The notes beneath the pieces are model-generated. The model was not told the DNA's origin, searched no databases, and worked only from the letters and a program-made list of their open reading frames with translations. Source: Hyphomicrobiales bacterium (lineage in GTDB: Bacteria; Pseudomonadota; Alphaproteobacteria; Rhizobiales; Rhizobiaceae). From it: 64,000 nt of DNA. The DNA is taken from NCBI GenBank assembly GCA_900469445.1, contig UBXM01000001.1, positions 433,724 through 497,723 of the forward strand, given 5' to 3'. This document shows, piece after piece, positions 35,926-45,001 of the stretch; positions within the stretch are counted from its first letter, which is position 1, and each line of letters starts with the position of its first letter. The position numbers were made by a program, and so were the translations under genes.

Positions 35926-37077
35926 GTGATCGAATTTGCTCTGCTATTTGGCCTCGGCTTTTTGAGCGCCCTGCTGATCGCAATGCTGGTTGCTCCCGCA
36001 ATCCATCGCCGGATCGTTGTCTTCACTGAAAACCGCATCAGGGCCACGGTGCCCATCAGCCCGCAGGAAGTGCGTGCCCAGCGCGATATGGCGCGAGCCG
36101 TCTACGCCGCGGAGAATGCCCGCACCAAGCAGGAGCTGGTACATGAGAAGGACAAGGTCGTCTCGCTGACCTTGCAGGGCGACAACCTCAGGGACGAGCT
36201 GAAGAAACTGACCGCCGACAATATCGAGCTGAAGGCCGTCGCGGAAAACCTGGATGTGGCGGCTGCCGATCTCAAGTCGCAGCTGCGTCAGGAAGAAAGC
36301 TATATCGCCGAATTGAAGGCTGCTTTGGAGACCTCGGAAGAGACGAGCATCAGCAAGGACCTCGACATCGAGGAGCTGAGGCAGCAGATCGAGCTTCTGG
36401 CATCCAAGAGGGACAATGCCCGGATCGACCTTTCGACACGCGAGACCGAGGTCGAGAACCTGAAATTTCGCGTCAGCGCCCTGCGCGAGGAACGCGACAT
36501 CCTTCGCAAGGACGTGCGCGTTCAGACTGCACGGGCGAAGGAAGCCGAGACACGCCTTTCCAATGAAGAATATCGTTCCACCAAGCTGGAAGACAAACTG
36601 ACCAAGGAAGTTTCCCTGCGGACGGACAAGGAAACGGCGCTTGAGCGTCGCAACGAGGAACTGGCCCGCCTGCGAGACAAGATGACGGTCAAGAGCGGAG
36701 CCAAACCGGCTTTGGCGACAGCACAGGACGCAAGCACGGTTGCCAAGCCGGCGCCGAAAGCAGCCTCCCCGAAAGTGGATGAGGAGACGGATATCGAAGC
36801 CCGCATCACCCAACTTGCCGGAGACGCGCGAAACCGCGCGACCGCGCTTTCGGAGCGCGTAATGAACGGCAAGACGACCGCCAATGACGACGTGTTGCGC
36901 GAGGAAATGGCGACGATCGCCGCCAACATGGTGGCGATGACCTCGCTTTCCGAGGGCAAGTCTTCGCCGATCAATGCCATGATTGCCGGCAAGCCTTCCG
37001 GCGGCAAACGCCAGAGCCTTGCCGCCCGCGTCCGCTCGCTGCTCGAAACGACGAGCGGGCCGGCGACCGGCCAATAG
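35926..37077 (+). CDS. Membrane-anchored coiled-coil protein, unrecognised
   Basis: A 383-residue protein. A single N-terminal transmembrane helix (FALLFGLGFLSALLIAMLVAP) is followed by about 220 residues of nearly continuous coiled coil (heptads through ENLDVAAADLKSQLRQEES to LRDKMTVK), a Ala/Pro/Lys-rich linker and a C-terminal helical segment with SLAARVRSLLETT. The start is GTG at 35926, chosen because the transmembrane helix begins directly after; the Shine-Dalgarno sequence is weak. I do not recognise the family. Position next to eipA suggests an envelope or division role, which is inference only. Confidence 0.7.
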   Translation: MIEFALLFGLGFLSALLIAMLVAPAIHRRIVVFTENRIRATVPISPQEVRAQRDMARAVYAAENARTKQELVHEKDKVVSLTLQGDNLRDELKKLTADNIELKAVAENLDVAAADLKSQLRQEESYIAELKAALETSEETSISKDLDIEELRQQIELLASKRDNARIDLSTRETEVENLKFRVSALREERDILRKDVRVQTARAKEAETRLSNEEYRSTKLEDKLTKEVSLRTDKETALERRNEELARLRDKMTVKSGAKPALATAQDASTVAKPAPKAASPKVDEETDIEARITQLAGDARNRATALSERVMNGKTTANDDVLREEMATIAANMVAMTSLSEGKSSPINAMIAGKPSGGKRQSLAARVRSLLETTSGPATGQ

Positions 37078-37080
37078 TCG

Positions 37081-37902
37081 CTAGATCACCCCTTGGGCGC
37101 TTGCGATCTGATACAGCGCAATTCCGGTCGCCGTTGCGGCGTTGAGACTGTCGAGACCCGGGGCCTGCGCGATGCTGGCCGTCTCGATCCTCTCCATCAG
37201 CGATGGCGGCAGGCCATGCCCCTCGCTTCCGGTGAGCAAAGCCATCCTTGCTGACGGCTGAACCTTGCGGATTTCGGTGCGCCCCGCCGGCGAAAGTCCC
37301 CAGACGGCAAAACCGCTTTCGAAAAGCCCCGAGACGAGATCAAGGGTCGTCCCCCCGCGCGCATAAGGAACCTGCAGCACCGCACCGACCGACACCCTGA
37401 GCGCCTTGCGGTAAAGCGGATCGCAGCAGCTGTCATCGAGCAGAACCGCACTCACGCCGAATGCCGCCGCGTTGCGGAAGATCGAGCCGATATTGTCGTG
37501 ATTGGATATGCCGATCGCGGCAGCAACCAGCGCCCGCTCGGGAAGCGTGGCAAGCAATTCTGCGGGCGACGGCTCCCTTACCCGTTTTCCGACCGCCAGA
37601 ATGCCGCGATGCAGATGAAAACCGACAATGCCATCGAGAACCGCGCTGTCGGCTATGTAGACAGGCACTTCCGCCGGAAATTCCGCCAGAATGTCGGCCA
37701 CACCGGCAAGCCGGTTTTCGAGGATCAGAATTTTCTCGGCGGCGAACTCGCCACCGCGCCTATTCGCCGCCGCCAGCATGCGCAGCACCACCGTTCCTTC
37801 GGCGATGAAGCGCCCCTGCCGTCCGACGAGATCCCGCTCGCGGATGGAGCGGAACTCGTCGATGCGGGGATCGTCCGCATGTTCGATGCGGATCACATTC
37901 AT
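37081..37902 (-). CDS. TrmH/SpoU-family RNA 2'-O-methyltransferase
   Basis: A 273-residue protein. An N-terminal substrate-binding domain (residues 1-120; DLVGRQGRFIAEGTVVLRMLA) precedes the SPOUT knot with motif 1 HDNIGSIFRNAAAFG, motif 2 LTGSEGHGLP and motif 3 LDSLNAATATGIAL. Such enzymes methylate ribose in rRNA or tRNA using AdoMet; the target nucleotide cannot be told. The start at 37902 overlaps the preceding gene's stop (ATGA), so the pair is translationally coupled. Confidence 0.92.
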   Translation of the reverse strand: MNVIRIEHADDPRIDEFRSIRERDLVGRQGRFIAEGTVVLRMLAAANRRGGEFAAEKILILENRLAGVADILAEFPAEVPVYIADSAVLDGIVGFHLHRGILAVGKRVREPSPAELLATLPERALVAAAIGISNHDNIGSIFRNAAAFGVSAVLLDDSCCDPLYRKALRVSVGAVLQVPYARGGTTLDLVSGLFESGFAVWGLSPAGRTEIRKVQPSARMALLTGSEGHGLPPSLMERIETASIAQAPGLDSLNAATATGIALYQIASAQGVI

Positions 37903-38288
37903 CAACGGCCCTGACCGACCGTCACATCGGCGATCACGCGACCGACCGAGAGGTCGAAGATGAACAGCTTCGGCGTGCCGTTCAGCGCACCGTAGAAAAG
38001 CACCTGGCTGCCGGACAGCGAAACCTGCTGGATATCGAAACCGGGCGGCAATGCTGCGTTTGCCGTAAGCGGATGATCCGCTGGAACGGAAAAACCACCG
38101 GACGTAGCAGCAACGGCAGGCGCATCCGGCCGCTGGGAGATCTTGTAGACAATAGCAGCGATGACCGCCATAAAGCAGACCAGCAAGATACCGCCCGAAA
38201 CGAGCTGCAGGCGCACCATCTTCTGGCGGACTCGTTCCATGGCCGGATCGAGTGGCTGTTCCTGGTCCTCTAGATCGGGCTGCGTCAT
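37902..38288 (-). CDS. Single-pass membrane protein (probably DUF6476)
   Basis: A 128-residue protein with one transmembrane helix (LVSGGILLVCFMAVIAAIVYKI, about 31-52) and a C-terminal extracytoplasmic domain ending in KLFIFDLSVGRVIADVTVGQ. I believe it is the DUF6476 family of Rhizobiales, but the name is from memory. Role unknown. Its start lies only 27 bp from the divergent pseudouridine synthase start, so their promoters must overlap. It is coupled to the downstream methyltransferase gene. Confidence 0.7.
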   Translation of the reverse strand: MTQPDLEDQEQPLDPAMERVRQKMVRLQLVSGGILLVCFMAVIAAIVYKISQRPDAPAVAATSGGFSVPADHPLTANAALPPGFDIQQVSLSGSQVLFYGALNGTPKLFIFDLSVGRVIADVTVGQGR

Positions 38289-38315
38289 GAACTGTCCTTT
38301 GAACGGAATAATTGA

Positions 38316-39341
38316 ATGAGCGAGACCTTTAGCGAAGCCGGACTGCCAAGGAAAGTCCTGAATGCCGGTGAGGATGACGGCGGCAGGCTGGACGCATGGC
38401 TGACGGCGCAGGTTGACGGAGAATTGTCCCGCAACCGCATCAAGGCGCTTATCGAGGAAGGCGCCGTCACCATCAACGGCAAGGTCGTGACCGAGCCGAA
38501 GAAGAAGGTCATGCCCGGCGATGTGATCGAACTCATCCAGCCCGAACCGGAGGACCCGGAACCCAAGGGCGAGGATATTCCGCTAGAGGTTCTTTATGAG
38601 GACGACGATCTGATCGTGATTGCCAAGCCGGCCGGTCTCGTCGTGCATCCGGGCGCCGGCAACTGGACCGGCACACTGGTCAACGCGCTGATCCACCATT
38701 GCGGCGCAAGCCTTTCCGGCATCGGCGGCGTCAAGCGCCCCGGCATCGTCCATCGTCTCGACAAGGAAACGAGCGGCGTCATGGTGGCCGCCAAGAACGA
38801 CATCGCCCACCGCCATCTCGCCGACCAATTCGCCGACCATGGCCGGTCCGGCGATCTCGAACGCGCCTATCAGGCTGTCGTCTGGGGGCGTCCGAGCCAG
38901 TTGAAGGGCACGATCGACGCACCGCTCGGGCGCGCGACCGGCGACCGCACCAAACGCGCGGTCAAGCGCGAGGATTCGGCCGACGCCCGCCACGCGGTCA
39001 CCCATTACGAGGTGATGGAGCGTTTTCAGGAAACGCCCGACGCCACCGCCCTCGCCTCCCTTATCGAATGCCGCCTAGAGACGGGCCGCACCCACCAGAT
39101 CCGCGTCCACATGGCGCATGTCGGCAATCCTCTGGTCGGCGACCCGGAATATTCGGGCGGTTTCCGGACCAAGGCCAACCGCCTGCCCGAGCCGGTCAGA
39201 AGCGTCGTCGCCGCATTCCCGCGCCAGGCCCTGCATGCCTTCCTGCTCGCCTTCGAACACCCCCGCACCGGCGAGATCATGGAATTCGAAGCACCCATGC
39301 CGGAAGATATGGCAGCTTTGGTCGAGGCGCTGCGGGGATAA
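38316..39341 (+). CDS. RluA-family rRNA pseudouridine synthase (RluD-like)
   Basis: A 341-residue enzyme. An S4 RNA-binding domain (residues about 18-80; RLDAWLTAQVDGELSRNRIKALIEEGAVTINGK) is followed by the pseudouridine synthase domain with the catalytic Asp in HRLDKETSGVMV and the later ETGRTHQIRVHMAHVG motif. RluD makes three pseudouridines in helix 69 of 23S rRNA. The N-terminal extension is short. Located directly upstream of the rpoH neighbourhood, as often in Rhizobiaceae. Confidence 0.92.
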   Translation: MSETFSEAGLPRKVLNAGEDDGGRLDAWLTAQVDGELSRNRIKALIEEGAVTINGKVVTEPKKKVMPGDVIELIQPEPEDPEPKGEDIPLEVLYEDDDLIVIAKPAGLVVHPGAGNWTGTLVNALIHHCGASLSGIGGVKRPGIVHRLDKETSGVMVAAKNDIAHRHLADQFADHGRSGDLERAYQAVVWGRPSQLKGTIDAPLGRATGDRTKRAVKREDSADARHAVTHYEVMERFQETPDATALASLIECRLETGRTHQIRVHMAHVGNPLVGDPEYSGGFRTKANRLPEPVRSVVAAFPRQALHAFLLAFEHPRTGEIMEFEAPMPEDMAALVEALRG

Positions 39342-39736
39342 CATCCGCTCTGCTCTTCGAGGACGTTGTCTTGCCGGCAGCCCTCTTGGCCGGCGGGTTG
39401 CGGGACTGACGCCCGGCCTCCCCACCGGCACGCCCAAACAAAGGAAATCAGGCGGAAATAAAGTCAAAACCCGAGACTCACTCAATAAATATGATGCAAT
39501 CTGAAACACATTAGAGAAATAGTTTCTTATTTCCGGGAAAATGTACTTAAATACCCGCCCCAAAGAGGAGAAGAATCCTTTATCAAGGCGACAAACTTTT
39601 GCTTGATTTGTTTCGTTTGCTGCGACGCAGAATGAATAGGCAAGATGTGAACGTCACCGCGGCCTCAGCCGCCTCGGAAACTCGTGTGACATCATCTTCG
39701 TCAGATCGGCGCTCCAGCACTCGGAAGACGCGCAGC
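39342..39736. other. 395-bp gene-free stretch, AT-rich in part
   Basis: Between the pseudouridine synthase and the methyltransferase. From about 39440 to 39605 the sequence is much more AT-rich than the rest of the window. It contains a GAAATA-N6-TATTTC inverted repeat (39516-39533), a GACTC (GANTC) site at 39475 and a GAGGAG at 39565. It is probably a promoter region or the 5' end of the methyltransferase, whose frame is open from 39599. Confidence 0.5.
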
Positions 39737-40522
39737 ATGAACAGCGATATCCGGAAATTCATCTTCAAGGATCTGCAGACCGTTGAGGGTTATCTCGACC
39801 CGCCGGATGCGCTCGTCTTCCTGGCCCTGCTTCAGGCGCAGAGCGCACAGGGCTTGCGCGGCGGCGTGGCCGAGATCGGCGTATTTTACGGGCGATCCTA
39901 TTTCCTTTTCAGGAAAGTCTGCGGCGATGACGAGAAGATCCTGGCGATCGACCTTTTCGATATCGACCAGAATGCCGATGGCGCGACCACTCAATATGAC
40001 CGCTTCATCGAGAACGGCGCAAGATTGCACCTGCCGGTGGATCAGAACCTGGTCCTCAGGGGTGACAGCACGCAACTGAGGCCGAAGGAGATTGTCGAAA
40101 GGATCGGCAACACCCGTTTCTTCAGCATCGACGGCGGCCATATGCTGCATCACGTAACCTCCGACAGCGTGCTGGCCCTGGATACGCTTGCACCGCACGG
40201 CATCATCGCTTTCGACGACACGTTCAATCCGGCATGGCCGGAGGTGACGGTCGGCGTGACCGATTTCCTGCGGCAACGCCAGGATGAGCTGGCGGCCTTC
40301 TGCATGACCAAATACAAGACCTATGTCTGCCGCCGCGAGTTTCACGACTTCTATTGCCGCATTATCGACGAAGCCCCGGACCTGTTCGCCTTCGATCATG
40401 TCGAAACGGATTTCCTCGGCTCGAAGGCAGTAAGATTGCACAATCCCATGGCCCGCCGGATGGTCTATGAAATGATGGTCAGGTCGGGCATGCGATCCCT
40501 TTCGGAACGGGTCTACCGCTGA
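39737..40522 (+). CDS. Class I SAM-dependent methyltransferase (TylF/Methyltransf_24-like)
   Basis: A 261-residue protein. GGVAEIGVFYGRSYFLF is the AdoMet-binding loop, ILAIDLFDID the acidic strand after it, and FFSIDGGHMLHHVTSDSVLALDTLAPHGIIAFDDTF the active-site/metal stretch of O-methyltransferase-like enzymes. The start at 39737 (MNSDIRKFIF) has GGAAG 9 nt upstream. Earlier in-frame starts at 39632 and 39599 (TTG) would add a Ser/Thr/Arg-rich, low-complexity leader. Substrate unknown; small-molecule or sugar methylation are candidates. Confidence 0.72.
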   Translation: MNSDIRKFIFKDLQTVEGYLDPPDALVFLALLQAQSAQGLRGGVAEIGVFYGRSYFLFRKVCGDDEKILAIDLFDIDQNADGATTQYDRFIENGARLHLPVDQNLVLRGDSTQLRPKEIVERIGNTRFFSIDGGHMLHHVTSDSVLALDTLAPHGIIAFDDTFNPAWPEVTVGVTDFLRQRQDELAAFCMTKYKTYVCRREFHDFYCRIIDEAPDLFAFDHVETDFLGSKAVRLHNPMARRMVYEMMVRSGMRSLSERVYR

Positions 40523-40578
40523 CCTGAAACGGTGCATGAGCATTACCAAAACGTAATGATATAACGCCTTCGTGATGT

Positions 40579-40611
40579 CTTGAATCACTGTTCCGCCGTA
40601 CTTACTTGATA
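40579..40611 (+). promoter_or_regulatory. Possible heat-shock promoter of rpoH with GANTC
   Basis: CTTGAA (40579-40584) and CTTACTTGAT (40601-40610) are spaced as in alphaproteobacterial sigma-32 promoters (CTTG-N18-CYTATNTNNG, imperfect at two positions). A GAATC CcrM site (40582-40586) overlaps the first box. Autoregulated rpoH transcription is known in other bacteria. Confidence 0.4.
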
Positions 40612-40718
40612 CCTGCATTGGTGCGGGATCGGGAACGATCCGCGCCATATTCGGTTCGCCTTCAAGCAGGGACGCTTAAACTCACAGGGAGCCGACAACA
40701 TTCGGAAAGGGGTGCTTT

Positions 40719-41621
40719 ATGGCCCGCAATACTTTGCCTTCCATTACCGCCGGTGAAGCCGGCCTCAATCGTTATCTCGACGAGATCCGCAAGTTCCCCA
40801 TGCTGGAACCGCAGCAGGAATACATGCTTGCGAAGCGTTATGCCGAACACGGTGACCGTGACGCCGCCCACAAGCTGGTGACCAGCCATCTGCGTCTCGT
40901 CGCCAAGATCGCCATGGGTTATCGCGGCTACGGCCTGCCGATCGGCGAAGTCGTCTCCGAAGGTAATGTCGGCCTGATGCAGGCCGTCAAGAAATTCGAC
41001 GCGGAACGCGGCTTCCGCCTGGCCACCTATGCCATGTGGTGGATCAAGGCCTCGATCCAGGAATATATCCTGCGCTCGTGGTCGCTGGTGAAGATGGGTA
41101 CGACTGCCAACCAGAAGCGCCTGTTCTTCAACCTGCGCCGCCTGAAGGGCAAGATCCAGGCGATCGACGAAGGTGATCTGAAGCCCGATCAGGTGGCCGA
41201 GATCGCCACCAAGCTGAACGTCTCCGAGGAAGAGGTCATCTCGATGAACCGCCGTCTTTCCGGCGACGCATCGCTCAATGCCCCGATCCGCGCCTCGGAA
41301 GGCGAATCCGGCCAGTGGCAGGACTGGCTGGTGGACGACAGCGAAAGCCAGGAAGACGTGCTGATCGAACAGGACGAACTGGATACGCGCCGCCGCATGC
41401 TGGCCAAGGCGATGAGCGTGCTCAACGATCGCGAACGCCGCATCTTCGAGGCCCGCCGTCTGACCGAAGATCCGATCACGCTCGAAGAGCTGTCGACGGA
41501 GTTCGACATCAGCCGCGAGCGTGTGCGCCAGATCGAGGTCCGCGCCTTCGAAAAGGTGCAGGACGCCGTTCAGAAGGAAGCGCTCGCTCAGGCGCAGGCA
41601 CTGCGCGTGGTCGACGCCTAA
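40719..41621 (+). CDS. rpoH: Heat-shock sigma factor RpoH (sigma-32)
   Basis: A 300-residue sigma factor. Region 1.2/2 begins LNRYLDEIRKFPMLEPQQEY, region 2.3-2.4 contains RGFRLATYAMWWIKASIQEYILRSWSLV, the RpoH box QKRLFFNLRRLK is present, and region 4.2 ends ELSTEFDISRERVRQIEVRAFEKVQ. Alphaproteobacteria often have two RpoH copies; this one is the RpoH1 type by position near purA, though only one is seen here. A strong terminator follows. Confidence 0.97.
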   Translation: MARNTLPSITAGEAGLNRYLDEIRKFPMLEPQQEYMLAKRYAEHGDRDAAHKLVTSHLRLVAKIAMGYRGYGLPIGEVVSEGNVGLMQAVKKFDAERGFRLATYAMWWIKASIQEYILRSWSLVKMGTTANQKRLFFNLRRLKGKIQAIDEGDLKPDQVAEIATKLNVSEEEVISMNRRLSGDASLNAPIRASEGESGQWQDWLVDDSESQEDVLIEQDELDTRRRMLAKAMSVLNDRERRIFEARRLTEDPITLEELSTEFDISRERVRQIEVRAFEKVQDAVQKEALAQAQALRVVDA

Positions 41622-41650
41622 GCTTCAGAAAAGCAATCCTAATTTAGAGA

Positions 41651-41679
41651 AACCGCAACCCTCGGGTTGCGGTTTTTTT
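41651..41679 (+). terminator. Rho-independent terminator of rpoH
   Basis: AACCGCAACCC (41651-41661) and GGGTTGCGGTT (41664-41674) form an 11-bp stem followed by seven T. Confidence 0.95.
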
Positions 41680-41817
41680 ATGCCCGCATCTGTCTCAGGG
41701 ATGCGACAGATCAGACAGTTTTCGAATCCGGCAGAATTTGCCGTGCATCAAGTTCAACATGCTTCCCCGCTAGAAACGCTGGACTGCAAAAGGCAGAGCC
41801 TAGAGGAGATTGAAGCA

Positions 41818-42873
41818 ATGAAAGCAGCACGCTGGTACAGCGCCAAGGATATCCGCGTCGAGGAAGTCACGGAGCCGAAGCCCTCAGCCGGACAGGTGAA
41901 GATCAAGGTCAAATGGGCGGGCATCTGCGGCAGCGACCTGCATGAATATGTCGCCGGTCCGATCTTCGTGCCGGTCAAGGCCCCGCATCCGGTCAGCCAT
42001 GACATAGCCCCGATCATCATGGGCCACGAATTTTCCGGCGAGGTTTTGGAGATTGGCGAAGGCGTCACCCGCGTCAAGCCGGGTGACCGCGTCGTCGTCG
42101 AGCCGATCCTTGCCTGCGGCAAGTGCGACGCCTGCTTCCATGGCAAGTACAATCTCTGCGACGATCTCGGCTTCCACGGCCTCTCCGGTGGCGGCGGCGG
42201 TTTCGCGACCTATACAACGGTCGGCGAGCGCTGGGTTCACAAGATGCCCGAAGGCCTGTCATTCGAACAGGGCGCCCTCGTCGAGCCGGCCGCTGTCGCC
42301 CTGCATGCCGTGCGCATTTCCAGCCTCAAGGCGGGCGGGACCGCAGCCGTCTTCGGCGCAGGCCCGATCGGCCTGCTGGTGGTCGAAGCGCTGAAGGTGG
42401 CAGGCGCTTCCGCGATCCATGTCGTCGAGCTTTCTCCGCAGCGTGGCGCCAAGGCAATCGAACTCGGCGCCACCAGCATCATCGATCCGTCGAATGAAAA
42501 TGCTGCAGAACGCATCCGCGAACTGACGCCCGGCGGCGTCGATGTCACGTTCGAAGTCACCGGCGTTCCCGCCGTCCTGCAGCAATGCATCGACGCGACC
42601 CGCTACGAGGGCGAGACGGTCATCGTTTCGATCTGGGAAAAGGAGGCCCCCTTCCAGCCCAACACGGTCGTGCTGAAGGAAAAGAGCCTGAAGGGCACGA
42701 TCGCCTATCGCGACGTTTTCCCGGCCGTCATGAACCTGATGGTTCAGGGCTATTTCTCCGCCGAAAAGCTGGTGACGAAGCGCATCGAACTGGACGATAT
42801 CGTTGCTCAGGGCTTTGACACGCTGGTGGCAGAAAAGAGCCAGATCAAGATCCTGGTGCGCTCGCCGGACTGA
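41818..42873 (+). CDS. Zinc-dependent MDR alcohol dehydrogenase (2,3-butanediol dehydrogenase-like)
   Basis: A 351-residue medium-chain dehydrogenase. The catalytic zinc site residues are in CGSDLHEY and GHEFSGEV; the structural zinc cysteines are in ACGKCDACFHGKYNLC; NAD binding is at FGAGPIGLLVVEALK. A GFHGLSGGGGGFATYT loop and the GPIFVPVKAPHPVSHDIAPIIMGHE stretch match (R,R)-butanediol dehydrogenase. The start at 41818 is behind GAGGAG. The substrate (butanediol/acetoin or another diol) is inferred. Confidence 0.9.
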   Translation: MKAARWYSAKDIRVEEVTEPKPSAGQVKIKVKWAGICGSDLHEYVAGPIFVPVKAPHPVSHDIAPIIMGHEFSGEVLEIGEGVTRVKPGDRVVVEPILACGKCDACFHGKYNLCDDLGFHGLSGGGGGFATYTTVGERWVHKMPEGLSFEQGALVEPAAVALHAVRISSLKAGGTAAVFGAGPIGLLVVEALKVAGASAIHVVELSPQRGAKAIELGATSIIDPSNENAAERIRELTPGGVDVTFEVTGVPAVLQQCIDATRYEGETVIVSIWEKEAPFQPNTVVLKEKSLKGTIAYRDVFPAVMNLMVQGYFSAEKLVTKRIELDDIVAQGFDTLVAEKSQIKILVRSPD

Positions 42874-42895
42874 TCGCGCCAATCCCCGAACAGAC

Positions 42896-42926
42896 GAAAG
42901 CCCGCGGATAATCTCCGCGGGCTTTC
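42896..42926. terminator. Bidirectional terminator between the dehydrogenase and PepSY genes
   Basis: GAAAGCCCGCGGA (42896-42908) and TCCGCGGGCTTTC (42914-42926) form a perfect 13-bp stem with a 5-nt loop and T-rich flanks on both strands, between convergent genes. Confidence 0.92.
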
Positions 42927-42951
42927 TGCTTTCTCATCCCGCACACGCTTT

Positions 42952-44367
42952 TCAGCGCATGCCCGGTGGCATGTTGCGCTGCTCGGCCGCCATCATTTCC
43001 GCCAATGCCGCGCGGAAGAAATCGACCAGCAGGAAGACCAGCAGACTGACGCCCATGACAGGCAGAGCCACGCCGAAGACGAGGGCAACGGCAAGCGCCA
43101 CCACCTTGGCGACGGGTGACAGATGGGAAAAGCTGCGGATCAGCGTGCGCGCAGATGCGCCGGGCGCCGGGCGACGCAGCCACCACATCCGGTAACCGTA
43201 GATGATCATCGCCGTCAGCGCGATGCCGAAGGTTGCCATCATCACCTGATTGGCGACACCGAACAAAACGCCCATATGCGCATCGATCCCCCAGCGGATC
43301 AGCTTGGCGACGATCGGAAAACTTTCGAAATCCGCTCGGCTCGTGATCTTGAAATCGGTCGGATCGACGGCGATCGTATCCACCTGCGTGGGCCAGCTGC
43401 GGTCGTATTCGCTGACACGGAATGCCTGATCGACGGTGCGCGGCGGGCGGATCTCGATCATTGGAGAATCGATACCCGCGGCGCGGGCCGATGCAACGAC
43501 CCCGTCGAAACGGGCAACCATATCCTGCTCCGAAACGGGCGGCGCCGTATCGACCGCGGCGGCCATCCCGTGGGCGGCGTGCTCGCCGAGAACCGGCGCT
43601 TCCGCTTCCGGATTGAGGGCTGTCGTGATCGCCGGCGTGATCCAGCCGACCTCGTTGCGAAAAGTATCGATATTGCCGCCTGCCCAGCGCGACCAGGTAA
43701 GCCCGGTGGCGGAAAGGAACAGCAGACCAAGCGCCGTCCACAGGCCGATCAGCACATGCAGCCGGCGGGCACGGCCCGAAGCCGTTACCGCGGCAGCCTT
43801 GGGCCGCTTCACGCTTCGCTGCCAGTACCAAAGCAACAGGCCACCAAGGATCGAGAACCAGAGCCAGGAAGCGGCAAGCTCGCTGTAATGGCGACCGATA
43901 TCGCCGAGCAGCAGATTGCGATGCAAGTAATCCAGCGTGATGCGGAACGGCAGGATGCCGCTGGTGCCATAGGTGATCATCTCCCCCTGCACCGAAAGCG
44001 ACGCCGGATCGATGAACACCGTTCGCGTCTCCGATTCCCCGAGACCCGGCTCGGTGAACATCACCCGCGTCGTCAGCCCCGGCTCGGTGGATGGCCGCAC
44101 GGCAAACAGCCGTGGCCCCTCTCCGATCGACTGACGTGCAGCCTGGATCTGATCGGCCAGGGATCGCGCCGGCCCATCCGTGCGTGCGACCAGCTGGTCG
44201 CGATAAAGAACGTTCTCGATCTGCGGCGTGAGCACGTAGAGCGTGCCGGTGATCGCCGCGACGAGCAGGAATGGCCCGACGAACAGCCCGACATAGAAAT
44301 GCAGACGCGTGACGAACTGCCTGATGGCGGCAAGGCCCGCTTGCGATGGCGCGAGTTCAGCAGACAT
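42952..44367 (-). CDS. PepSY-associated transmembrane protein
   Basis: A 471-residue membrane protein with four hydrophobic segments: LHFYVGLFVGPFLLVAAITGTLYVL near the N-terminus, a pair around residues 180-210 and one late (VVALAVALVFGVALPVMGVSLLVFLLVDFF). PepSY-type extracytoplasmic domains lie between. Many family members sit beside siderophore or copper genes and are thought to reduce ferric or cupric ions. Downstream of a Cys/His-rich secreted protein on the same strand. Function is inferred. Confidence 0.85.
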   Translation of the reverse strand: MSAELAPSQAGLAAIRQFVTRLHFYVGLFVGPFLLVAAITGTLYVLTPQIENVLYRDQLVARTDGPARSLADQIQAARQSIGEGPRLFAVRPSTEPGLTTRVMFTEPGLGESETRTVFIDPASLSVQGEMITYGTSGILPFRITLDYLHRNLLLGDIGRHYSELAASWLWFSILGGLLLWYWQRSVKRPKAAAVTASGRARRLHVLIGLWTALGLLFLSATGLTWSRWAGGNIDTFRNEVGWITPAITTALNPEAEAPVLGEHAAHGMAAAVDTAPPVSEQDMVARFDGVVASARAAGIDSPMIEIRPPRTVDQAFRVSEYDRSWPTQVDTIAVDPTDFKITSRADFESFPIVAKLIRWGIDAHMGVLFGVANQVMMATFGIALTAMIIYGYRMWWLRRPAPGASARTLIRSFSHLSPVAKVVALAVALVFGVALPVMGVSLLVFLLVDFFRAALAEMMAAEQRNMPPGMR

Positions 44368-44482
44368 GCGCGCCTCCGAAAGGAGCGATTGCGCAATGTG
44401 ATGCCGGAACGGTGATCCGGTGAAAATTCATGATGATCTCCAATAGGACGACAGCCGGCGCGAACCGGCAAAAAAGATGACG

Positions 44483-44926
44483 TCAGACTGGAAGAACGGG
44501 TGGACCCCGTGCATCGCCGCTGAGCCCGAGCTGCCGCGGCGCAACGCTTGCTTCGAGCAGGACAACAAGTGTGGTCGAGTGGGCGGCAGTGAGAGCAACA
44601 GGTGCCGGTGCCTTGGCCGGAATGCCGATATGGACCGCAGCCGCCACCTGGCAGGCCGTCAGACAGCAGTCCTTCGCATGCTTGGCGTTTTTGGGCTCGC
44701 CCGAACCATGCATCGCGCCGTGTCCCGCATGCGGATCGATCGCATGCTGCGCCTCATGCCCGGCATCGCCGGAGGAACAGATGACGGCCGCCTCGGCGGA
44801 GGCAAATGCCATCGCACCGGTGCCGAAGCCACCGATCAGCGCCTGAAGCGCCATCACAACACCGATCAGCGCGGCGAAGGGGCCGCCCCAAAATCCGTCT
44901 CTGATCAGGTGTCGAAGGAAGCGCAT
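44483..44926 (-). CDS. Cys/His-rich small membrane protein (DUF2946-like)
   Basis: A 147-residue protein with a signal/transmembrane segment (PFAALIGVVMALQALIGGF), then EAQHAIDPHAGHGAMHGSG and a DCCLTACQ motif that are metal-ligand-like. This layout fits DUF2946, found in copper and haem-uptake neighbourhoods. It precedes the PepSY protein gene by 115 bp on the same strand. A metal-binding role is inferred. Family assignment is tentative. Confidence 0.6.
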   Translation of the reverse strand: MRFLRHLIRDGFWGGPFAALIGVVMALQALIGGFGTGAMAFASAEAAVICSSGDAGHEAQHAIDPHAGHGAMHGSGEPKNAKHAKDCCLTACQVAAAVHIGIPAKAPAPVALTAAHSTTLVVLLEASVAPRQLGLSGDARGPPVLPV

Positions 44927-45001
44927 GGCCGCAGTTCATCACTGTGAAGCTGATGAATGTCAATGCGACATTAATGCATATCGCCGCGCGACATTTGGCC
45001 C

